Shown: positions 56,535 through 64,000 of the stretch, in pieces
How positions within the stretch are numbered: position 1 is the first letter of the stretch
Layout: each line of letters starts with the position of its first letter
NCBI RefSeq assembly: GCF_030816915.1
Contig: NZ_JAUSYN010000002.1
Location: 6,771,501 to 6,835,500 of the forward strand
Direction of reading: 5' to 3'
Source of the DNA: Streptomyces sp. B3I8
GTDB lineage: Bacteria > Actinomycetota > Actinomycetes > Streptomycetales > Streptomycetaceae
DNA: 64,000 nucleotides
Made by a program: the position numbers and the translations under genes
The notes under the pieces: model-generated
What the model saw: the letters and a program-made list of their open reading frames with translations, nothing else
Database searches by the model: none
Told to the model about the DNA's origin: nothing

Positions 56535-59350
56535 CCCCGCCGGACGGTGCCCAGGTGGCCGACGTGGCGGTGGACGCTACCGCGGACCGCGTGACCCTCA
56601 CCCCTGACGCCGGCCTCCTCCAGGGGAAGGACACCGTCTACCCCGTCTACATCGACCCGGTGTACAAGACGGCCAACCGCACCAGCTGGACGATGGTGTC
56701 CTCGTACTACTCCGGCTCGTCCTTCTGGAAGTTCAAGGACGACGAGGGCGTGGGCCGGTGTCCCGCCGATGTCTCCTACCGCTGCACCAGCAGCAGTGAC
56801 GTCAAACGCCAGTTCTTCGCGCTGCCGACGGGATCGTTCGAGGGCAAGGACATCGTCAAGGCCGAGTTCGCGGTCACGATGGTGCACACCTACAGCGACT
56901 CCGCGAAGGAGGTGCAACTCGGGCGGGTCAACTCGTCCGGCGCCAGCGCGATCAACTCCGGAACCGACTGGATCAACCAGCCTTCGCTCAAGGACGCGAT
57001 CACTTCGCAGTCACCGACGAATCCGGCCGGCTCGTGCGGTTCCACGAACCAGAACGTGCGCTTCAACGTGAAGAGCACCGTGCAGAAGGCAGCCGACAGC
57101 GGCTGGGACACGACCACGTTCCGGCTCAAGGCCGGCGACGAGGGCGACTACTCGTACTGGAAGCGCTTCTGCGGCAACGCTCACCTGGAGGTCACCTACA
57201 ACCGCCCGCCGTTGCAGCCGGCCATGACCGACCTGACGATGACACCGGGCGGCGCCTGCGAGTACGGCAATGCCGCCGAGCACTACGTCGACGAGGCGCC
57301 GAAGCTGAAGGCGGTCATCAAGGACCTCGACCACGGTGACACGGGCAGCAACACCGAGACGCTGCAGGCACAGTTCCACGTGTGGTGGACCTCGGGCGGT
57401 ACAACCCATGACAAGTACACGCTGTCGAAAAAGATCAGCACGACGGACGCCACAGCCAGTGGCCAGACCGGACGGGCCCTCTTCTCCTACACCGTGGGAA
57501 CGGACTCGACGTACGATCCCGACGATGCGGCCTATGCGATCCCGCAGAACGCCACCATCGGCTGGGCCGTGCGAGGTTCCGACGGACAGTCGTGGGGACC
57601 GTGGTCACTCGCGGGTGACGCGACCCGCTGTGAGTTCATCTACGACGACACGGCTCCCAAGGCCCCGACGGTCAGCTCCGCCGTGTACCCGGATGACGAG
57701 GCCTGGCATGCGGGCGTGGGCGACTACGGCGACTTCACCTTCGACTCGGCCTCCGCGGACGCGGTCTCGTACAAGTACCGCTTCAAGGGCGACAGCACCT
57801 GGAAGAGCGTGAACGCGAAATCTCCCGGCGGACCGGGCACGGTGCGCTGGATGCCGCCGGACGAGGGCCCCATGTATGTGGAGGCCAAGGCGGTCGACGC
57901 CGCCGGCAACGCACAGAAGACGACCACCGCGTACACCTTCCTGGTCAGTGACGGCCGTGCCCCGGTGGCCGGCTGGTCACTGGGTGACGCCAAGGGTTCC
58001 ACCAAGGCGGTCGGTACGTCCGGCTCACCGGACGCGACGCCCGGATCCGGTGTGACCTTCGGTGACGAGGGACCGCTCGGATCGACGGACACCGCCGTGA
58101 CACTCGACGGATCGGACGGCGCCTACCTGGACGCGGGCAAGGCCGCGGTCGACACCAGCCGGACGTTCTCCGTGAGTGCCTGGGTGAACCTCCCCGAGCG
58201 GCCCACCGACGACGTGACCGTCGTCAGCCAGGACGGCACCGGAGCTCCCGGCTTCGACCTCGGCTACGACGTGGACACCCAGTCGTGGACGTTCCGCACG
58301 CCCGCCAACGACATGGAAGGCATGGGCACCTGGAAGGTGTCCGGCGGTAAGGCCACACCGGGCAGCTGGACACACCTGATCGGCGTCTACGACGACGAAC
58401 CGGGCACCCTCAGCCTGTTCGTCGACGGCGACCTGCTGGAGAAGGACGTCGAGAAGCGCCGCACGACCTGGAACGCCACGGGCCCCCTGCAGATCGGCCG
58501 GAAGCTGTCCCTGGACGGTTACACCGGCAGCTTCACGGGCAGCATCGCGGACGTCAAGGTGTACGACCGGGTCGTGCCGGAGGCCGAGGGCGAGCAGCTC
58601 GGCGGCGTCTCCGCCCGCCAGTTGGCGTACTGGCAGGTCGATTCGGCGACCAACGGCGTCGCGCCCGAGGCGGCCGGCGGAACCGGCCTCACCCTGAGCG
58701 GCGGTGCCTCCATCTACCTGCCGGACGACTCGTGCGACCCGGCAGCCGACCCCGGGTGCGTGGCGCCCGCCGAACCTCTGTGGGGCGATGGCCACTTGGT
58801 CCTCGACGGAACCGGTGCCTACGCCACCAGGGGGGCGGGGCTGCTGGCCAAGGAGGACAGCTTCACCCTCACCGCACGCGCCCGGCTCGCCACCGCCGGA
58901 TCGACGAAGGACCAGACCGTTCTCTCGTTGGCCGGTGCCAACGGCAGTGCGGTGACGCTGAAATATCTGGCATCGGCGAACCGCTGGCAGTTGACGACCA
59001 CCGCCGAGGACTCCAGCACGGCGACGTCCGTGGCCGTCACAGCGGTAGGTGCGCTGCCCAGCAGCGACGAGGACGGAGACCACCTGACGATCGTCTATTC
59101 GGCGGTCTTCGGCGATGTGCTCCTGTACGTGAACGGAGCGCTCGCCGCACAGGCACCCTGGCGCAATACGTGGGACTTCACCACCGCGTCGGTGCAGGTC
59201 GGGCGGACGCTCACCGGTGCGACCGGGACCGCGTACTTCAACGGCGCCGTCGACGAACTGCGGTTCTTCCGTGGTGCGTTGGACGCGAGCCTGGTGCCCG
59301 AAGTGGCCGTGCTCCCGGCAGGCGAAAGCATCGAGGGCACCGTCACCTGA
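56531..59350 (+). CDS. LamG/DNRLRE-type secreted protein, C-terminal part (frameshifted)
   Basis: 939 aa from a GTG that overlaps the stop of the preceding frame (GTGA at 56531-56534). Translation could restart here, but without the signal peptide the product would not be exported, so this is better seen as the remainder of one protein of about 1,225 aa (55671-59350). It begins VYPVYIDPVYK, then a DNRLRE-like domain (TMVSSYYSG, VQLGRVN). Fibronectin-like segments follow (about 57650-57950), then two LamG/ConA-like jellyroll domains (about 58090-58600 and 58790-59330), each with AYLDAGKA/YATRGAG-type starts and DVKVYDR/DELRFF-type ends. The probable role is glycan or wall binding. Confidence 0.7.
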   Translation: MTPPDGAQVADVAVDATADRVTLTPDAGLLQGKDTVYPVYIDPVYKTANRTSWTMVSSYYSGSSFWKFKDDEGVGRCPADVSYRCTSSSDVKRQFFALPTGSFEGKDIVKAEFAVTMVHTYSDSAKEVQLGRVNSSGASAINSGTDWINQPSLKDAITSQSPTNPAGSCGSTNQNVRFNVKSTVQKAADSGWDTTTFRLKAGDEGDYSYWKRFCGNAHLEVTYNRPPLQPAMTDLTMTPGGACEYGNAAEHYVDEAPKLKAVIKDLDHGDTGSNTETLQAQFHVWWTSGGTTHDKYTLSKKISTTDATASGQTGRALFSYTVGTDSTYDPDDAAYAIPQNATIGWAVRGSDGQSWGPWSLAGDATRCEFIYDDTAPKAPTVSSAVYPDDEAWHAGVGDYGDFTFDSASADAVSYKYRFKGDSTWKSVNAKSPGGPGTVRWMPPDEGPMYVEAKAVDAAGNAQKTTTAYTFLVSDGRAPVAGWSLGDAKGSTKAVGTSGSPDATPGSGVTFGDEGPLGSTDTAVTLDGSDGAYLDAGKAAVDTSRTFSVSAWVNLPERPTDDVTVVSQDGTGAPGFDLGYDVDTQSWTFRTPANDMEGMGTWKVSGGKATPGSWTHLIGVYDDEPGTLSLFVDGDLLEKDVEKRRTTWNATGPLQIGRKLSLDGYTGSFTGSIADVKVYDRVVPEAEGEQLGGVSARQLAYWQVDSATNGVAPEAAGGTGLTLSGGASIYLPDDSCDPAADPGCVAPAEPLWGDGHLVLDGTGAYATRGAGLLAKEDSFTLTARARLATAGSTKDQTVLSLAGANGSAVTLKYLASANRWQLTTTAEDSSTATSVAVTAVGALPSSDEDGDHLTIVYSAVFGDVLLYVNGALAAQAPWRNTWDFTTASVQVGRTLTGATGTAYFNGAVDELRFFRGALDASLVPEVAVLPAGESIEGTVT

Positions 59351-59475
59351 CAGCAACGCTGCGGGGCGGGTGTCCCGTGCCCGGCCCGAAGGCCGGGAGC
59401 CCGGCACCCGCCCCTCTCGTGGGCTCGCTTCATGTTCTGTCACGCCAACGATTCACTCTTTCTCACGGAGTTGTC

Positions 59476-62400
59476 ATGAGATTGCCCTCCCGGTCGCGGT
59501 GGCGCGTACCGGTGCGGAGCACTGTGCTCGGCATCGGGATCGCCCTCGCCGTCGGCCTGTTACCGCAATACGTCCCTGAGGCGGCGGCCAAGGACGACGG
59601 CCCGACCAGACCCGCGACCCAGAAGAACTTCGACGATCCGGTCGACGGCAGGAACGCCAAGGCCAAGAGATACACCGGCACGGACCAGGCGAGGAAAGCC
59701 GCCGTCAAGTCCGCCGACGACGTGAAGTGGCCCAAGGCCGCTTCGGACGACATCGCGTTGGCTCCGGCCGCGAAGACCGGGAAGGCCGACGGGCTGCCCG
59801 TCAAGGTGGCGGCCACCGGCAGGACGAGCCCCGGTTCCGTGCACGTTGCTCTGCTGGACCGCGAGAAGTCCAAGGCGGCCGGCGTCGACGGGCCGCTGAT
59901 GACGCTGTCCCGTACGGACGGCGCCGAGAAGACGGGGCCCGTCCGGCTCACCCTGGACTACGCGGACTTCGCCGACGCCTACGGCGGCGGTTTCGGCTCG
60001 CGACTGCGGCTGGTCCAATACCCGTCCTGCGTACTGACCACCCCCCACAAAAAGGCGTGTGCCACGCCGGAACCGCTGGTCAGCAGCAATGACGCCACCG
60101 AGCACACACTGACGGCCCGCGTCGCCGCGGCCGCCGACACTTCTGGCGTCGGCACCCAGACGGTCGCCGCGGACGCGGCGACCGACGACGCGAGCCCGGT
60201 GACCGTACTCGCGGCCACCGCCGGAGCCTCCGGCGACCAGGGTGACTACGCGGCGACTCCGCTCAAGGCGTCCTCGCAGTGGAGTGTGTCCAACTCCTCG
60301 GGCGCCTTCAACTGGTCGTACCCGATCAGCGCGCCGCCGGTGCCCGGCGGCTCGGCTCCCGGCGTGTCCCTGGGATACAGCTCCCAGTCCATCGACGGCC
60401 AGACCGCGACGACGAACAACCAGGGGTCGTGGATCGGTCAGGGCTTCTCCTACGACCCCGGGTTCATCGAGCGCCGCTACAAGCCGTGCGCCGACGACGG
60501 CCACGACGACACGTACGGTGACGAGTGCTGGGCGAGCGACAACGCGACCATCTCCCTCGCGGGCGGGGCCACCGGCGAACTGGTCAAGGACGACACCACC
60601 GGTGAGTGGCGTCTCAGTTCCGACGACTTCTCCAAGATCGAGAAGCTGACCGGTGCCACCAACGGTGACAACAACGGTGAGTACTGGAAGGTCACCGACG
60701 ACACCGGCACCCAGTACTACTTCGGCCTCAGCCACCTGCCCGGATACGCCTCCGGAGACGAGGAGACCGGCTCCGCCTGGACCGTTCCCGTCTACGGTGA
60801 CGACAACGGCGAGCCGTGTTACGACGCCACCTTCGCCAACGCCTACTGCACCCAGGCGTGGCGCTGGAATCTCGACTACGTCGTCGACACCCACGGCAAC
60901 GCCACGTCCTACTACTACGGCAAGGAGACCAACTACTACACGCAGGGTCTGAAAACCGGCGAGAACGGCAAGCCGTACGTGCGCGGTGGTTATCTCAAGC
61001 GCATCGACTACGGCCAACGGGACCAGAAGGTCTACGACACCCCGCCGGCCGCCCGCATCGTCTTCACCACGTCCGAGCGCTGCATCGGCGATCTCACGGA
61101 CTGTTCCCCCGACGCGCTGACGGACTCGAAGGCCGCGGACTGGCCCGACGTTCCCTGGGACAGCAACTGCAAGGCCGACACCAAGTGTGCCGGGCAGAAC
61201 TCCCCCACATTCTGGACACGCAAGCAGCTCGACAAGATCACCACCAGGATCCGCACAGGTGATTCCACCTACAAGGATGTCGACACCTGGACGCTCGGCC
61301 ACATCTTCACCGACAATGGCGACGGCTCCAAGTCGCTGTGGCTGAGCTCCGTCGACCACACCGGCAAGGTCGGCACCGACACGTCGGTCCCCTCCGTGAA
61401 GCTGTACGGCAAGCAACTGGCCAACCGTGTCGACGCCGCCGGCGACAACATCCAGCCCTTCATCCGCTTCCGCATGTCGGCGGTGGAGAGCGAGTCCGGC
61501 GGTGTGCTGTCCGTCAACTACGCGGACACGCAGTGCACGTCGTCCAATGTGCCCGAGGCCGGCAAGTCCACGGTGCGCTGCTATCCGGTCAAGTGGAATC
61601 CACCGGGTGAGAAAGACCCCATCACCGACTGGTTCCACAAGTACGTCGTCTCCTCCGTCGTGGAACAGGATCTGGTGGCGGACAGCCCCGACCAGGTCAC
61701 CTCGTACAGCTACCTCGGTGACGCCGGCTGGCGCAAGGCGAAGCCGGACGGCATCACCAAGTCCGAGTACCTGACCTGGAACGACTGGCGCGGCTACGGC
61801 AAGGTCCGCGTCGAGACCTCCGACGGCAGCGAGAACGCCTCCAACACCAGGACCGAACACGTCTTCTTCCGCGGCCTGGACAGCGGCGCCACGTCGTCGA
61901 CGGTGAAGGACTCCACCGGCACCACGTACACGGACGACGACTGGAAGTCCGGCTTCGAACTGGAGACCACGACGTACGACGGCGACAAAGTCGTCGAGAA
62001 GTCCATCAACACGCTCTGGGACAAGGTCACCGCGACCCGCACCGAGGACTGGGGCACGCGCACCGCCCGCTTCATCCGCCCCGCACGCACCGACACATAC
62101 GAGGCACTGTCCAACGGCAGTTGGCGGCAGTCGGCGTCCACCACGAGCTACGACTCATTCGGCCGAGTGATCCAGGTGGCCGACTACGGCGAGACGGACG
62201 TCGCCGACAACAAGTGCACGCGCACCCAGTACGCCGACAACGCGGCCAAGCACATGTACGCGTATGTCGCCCGCGTCGAAGTGGTCGGTGTGGACTGCTC
62301 CTCGTCACCCGACCGCTCCAAGGACGTGCTCTCCGACGAGGTGTCGCTCTACGACGGCACGACCACGACTGGCGCGGCTCCCACGGTCGGCGACGTGACC

Positions 62401-64000
62401 ACCACCAAGCGCCTGTCGGCACACGACGGCACGGTCGCCACGTACCAGACCGTGTCCACGTCCACGTACGACCAGTACGGCCGCCCCAAGACGATCAAGG
62501 ACGCGCTCGGTCACACCAAGAAGGTCGACTACACCGACACGTACGGCCTGGCCACCGCCAAGACCGAGACCAACCCGCTCGGCTGGACCACGAAGACCGA
62601 GTACGCGCCCGAGTGGGGCAACGTCACCGCCCAGGTCGACGTGAACGGCAAGCGCACCGACATGGCCTATGACGGCCTGGGCCGTCTCACGTCGGTATGG
62701 CTGCCCGATCGCCCCAAGGCGGCCGACTTCATGGCCTCGGTGAAGTACACCTACGGCATCCGCACCAATGGGCCCGACTACGTGAAGACGGAGCGGCTGG
62801 AGAACGGCGGAACGAGTTACGGGACCGAGTACACGCTCTACGACGGCCTGCTCAGGCCCCGCCAGGTCCAGACGGAGGGGCTGAACGGCACCCGTCTGAT
62901 CGCGGACACCGCCTACGACGGCTCCGGCCGCATCGTCGAGACCAACGACACCTACTCGGTCGCCGACCCGCCGAGCAGCACGCTCTTCGATCCGCGGGAC
63001 GCCGACATCGACGGGCAGACGGTCACCGAGTACGACGGTGACGGCCGGGTCAAGGCCACGGTCTTCAAGGTCGCCGACGTGGAGAAGTACCGCACCACCT
63101 ACACCTATGACGGCGACCGGGTGCACATGGACCCGCCGACCGGCCAGACCCCGACCACCACCATCACGGACGTCCGCGGCAACACCGTCGAATTGCGCCA
63201 GTACAAGGACGGCGCTCCCCGGCCCACGGGCACGCGGGCGGATTACCTCTCCACGAAGTACACCCACACCGTCGACGGCAAGCTGACCAAGGTCGCCGAC
63301 GACGCGGGCAACATCTGGACGTACACGTACGACCAGCGTGGACGCAAGACGTCGGCAACCGACCCGGACACCGGTACGTCCACGTTCGGCTACGACGACC
63401 TGGACAAACAGACAACGGTCACCGACTCCCGCGGCAACACCACGACCACCGTCTACGACGACCTCGGCCGCATCAAGTCCACCTGGCAGGGCGCCGCGGA
63501 CACCGGCACCAAGCTCTCGGTCTCGACATACGACTCCGTCGCCAAGGGCGAGCTGTACGGCACCTACACATACAAGGACGGCGCGGTCTACTCGTCCGTG
63601 ACCTATCCGGTCCTCGATCCGGCGAACGACTACCAGCCCACCAGCACCAAATACCTGCTGTCCAAGACCGCCGAGCCGGAACTGGGCGGCACCTACGAGT
63701 TCAACACCCAGTACAACGACGACGGGACGGTCCAGGGCCAGAACTTCCCGGCAGCGGGTGGGCTCCCGGGCGAGGCGATCACCTACCAGTACGACCACCT
63801 CCAGCGGCCGATCGCTCTCGGGAGCTCCCTCGGCGGGGGAAGCTACGTCACGGACGTGGACTACTCGCCGACGAGTGAGCTCAAGCAACTGGAGCTGAAC
63901 ACCAGAGGCGCGTCCGGCAAGAAGACCTGGCTCACCTACTCCTACGAACAGGGCACGAAGCGCCTGACCAACGCCCACGTCAACGTCGGCAGCGCGTCCT
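59476..64000 (+). CDS. Secreted RHS/YD-repeat protein, partial at window end
   Basis: The frame is open from ATG 59476 (ACGGAG 6 nt upstream) to the window edge, 1508 codons. A signal peptide occupies residues 1-38. About residues 50-300 form a domain preceding a TccB/SpvB-like start (SQWSVSNSSGAFNWSYPI, GSWIGQGFSYDPGFIERRY). RHS/YD repeats dominate from about residue 870: SYDSFGRV, TYDQYGRPKTIKD, AYDGLGRLTSVW, TYDQRGRKTSATDPDTGT and VYDDLGRIKSTW. Such proteins form a hollow shell around a variable C-terminal toxin or effector, which lies beyond the window. The FG-GAP and LamG proteins directly upstream probably form an operon with it. Confidence 0.88.
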   Translation, partial: MRLPSRSRWRVPVRSTVLGIGIALAVGLLPQYVPEAAAKDDGPTRPATQKNFDDPVDGRNAKAKRYTGTDQARKAAVKSADDVKWPKAASDDIALAPAAKTGKADGLPVKVAATGRTSPGSVHVALLDREKSKAAGVDGPLMTLSRTDGAEKTGPVRLTLDYADFADAYGGGFGSRLRLVQYPSCVLTTPHKKACATPEPLVSSNDATEHTLTARVAAAADTSGVGTQTVAADAATDDASPVTVLAATAGASGDQGDYAATPLKASSQWSVSNSSGAFNWSYPISAPPVPGGSAPGVSLGYSSQSIDGQTATTNNQGSWIGQGFSYDPGFIERRYKPCADDGHDDTYGDECWASDNATISLAGGATGELVKDDTTGEWRLSSDDFSKIEKLTGATNGDNNGEYWKVTDDTGTQYYFGLSHLPGYASGDEETGSAWTVPVYGDDNGEPCYDATFANAYCTQAWRWNLDYVVDTHGNATSYYYGKETNYYTQGLKTGENGKPYVRGGYLKRIDYGQRDQKVYDTPPAARIVFTTSERCIGDLTDCSPDALTDSKAADWPDVPWDSNCKADTKCAGQNSPTFWTRKQLDKITTRIRTGDSTYKDVDTWTLGHIFTDNGDGSKSLWLSSVDHTGKVGTDTSVPSVKLYGKQLANRVDAAGDNIQPFIRFRMSAVESESGGVLSVNYADTQCTSSNVPEAGKSTVRCYPVKWNPPGEKDPITDWFHKYVVSSVVEQDLVADSPDQVTSYSYLGDAGWRKAKPDGITKSEYLTWNDWRGYGKVRVETSDGSENASNTRTEHVFFRGLDSGATSSTVKDSTGTTYTDDDWKSGFELETTTYDGDKVVEKSINTLWDKVTATRTEDWGTRTARFIRPARTDTYEALSNGSWRQSASTTSYDSFGRVIQVADYGETDVADNKCTRTQYADNAAKHMYAYVARVEVVGVDCSSSPDRSKDVLSDEVSLYDGTTTTGAAPTVGDVTTTKRLSAHDGTVATYQTVSTSTYDQYGRPKTIKDALGHTKKVDYTDTYGLATAKTETNPLGWTTKTEYAPEWGNVTAQVDVNGKRTDMAYDGLGRLTSVWLPDRPKAADFMASVKYTYGIRTNGPDYVKTERLENGGTSYGTEYTLYDGLLRPRQVQTEGLNGTRLIADTAYDGSGRIVETNDTYSVADPPSSTLFDPRDADIDGQTVTEYDGDGRVKATVFKVADVEKYRTTYTYDGDRVHMDPPTGQTPTTTITDVRGNTVELRQYKDGAPRPTGTRADYLSTKYTHTVDGKLTKVADDAGNIWTYTYDQRGRKTSATDPDTGTSTFGYDDLDKQTTVTDSRGNTTTTVYDDLGRIKSTWQGAADTGTKLSVSTYDSVAKGELYGTYTYKDGAVYSSVTYPVLDPANDYQPTSTKYLLSKTAEPELGGTYEFNTQYNDDGTVQGQNFPAAGGLPGEAITYQYDHLQRPIALGSSLGGGSYVTDVDYSPTSELKQLELNTRGASGKKTWLTYSYEQGTKRLTNAHVNVGSAS

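Noticed and set aside
59560..61860. Minus-strand open frame of 766 codons across the RHS gene
   Set aside because: The RHS frame with YD repeats and a signal peptide runs through the whole region on the plus strand; the antisense translation is Val/Gly/Arg-rich noise.

Overview
The window is very GC-rich and its coding strands show strong third-position GC bias. It carries several actinomycete signature families: PPOX/F420 oxidoreductase, an SCO5389-like protein, the GlgE maltosyl cluster, an FxSxx RiPP system, ANTAR and Stealth proteins. It is best read as a Streptomyces chromosome segment, probably outside the most conserved core because accessory loci and decayed genes are frequent. No tRNA, rRNA, CRISPR array, insertion sequence or origin was recognised.

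Layout. 1-104 is the end of a probable sigma factor. 203-3356 is a tightly overlapping copper cassette: a small Met/His-tailed membrane protein, a P1B Cu(I) ATPase and a PCu(A)C-like protein. 3404-5741 (minus) holds a short SCO5389-like protein, a CooC/MinD-type ATPase with a Zur-box-like palindrome at its promoter, and a metallo-beta-lactamase-fold hydrolase. 5937-6359 is a PPOX/F420 protein.

6526-15216 is an FxSxx-type RiPP locus. It has a 57-aa precursor ending FQSSLL and a radical SAM/SPASM maturase fused to a C-terminal domain with an intact HExxH. Two TIR-like FxsC proteins follow, then a 1353-aa FxsT combining a ParA-like ATPase, TIR, NB-ARC and TPRs. Only one of the three TIR domains keeps the usual catalytic-position Glu. 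This is the least understood system in the window.

15182-24803 is metabolic: an alpha/beta hydrolase, a YdiJ-like FAD/Fe-S oxidoreductase, a pyruvate-oxidase-like TPP enzyme, a GH15 glycosidase, a decayed SDR gene containing a micro-inversion, and a lipase. 24950-26515 has a YihY/BrkB protein and an RsbW-like ATPase domain protein. 26895-34761 is the GlgE pathway operon (small protein, glgE, treS, pep2, glgB), which turns trehalose into branched alpha-glucan. An ANTAR protein and a LysR regulator follow.

36502-51102 is a complete L-rhamnose regulon. The minus-strand arm is rhaI, an aldolase/dehydrogenase fusion, rhaB and lutABC. The plus-strand arm is a rhamnose ABC importer, mutarotase and a LacI regulator. 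The two arms diverge from a 290-bp control region in which each promoter has a matching LacI-type operator just after its -10 box. Rhamnose would become DHAP plus L-lactaldehyde, then L-lactate, then pyruvate by LutABC.

51249-53054 (minus) is a Stealth polysaccharide phosphotransferase. About 1 kb without a recognisable gene follows. 54091-64000 encodes three secreted proteins in a row (FG-GAP, LamG/DNRLRE-like with a G7 frameshift, and an RHS/YD-repeat protein running off the window end), resembling a polymorphic-toxin type locus.
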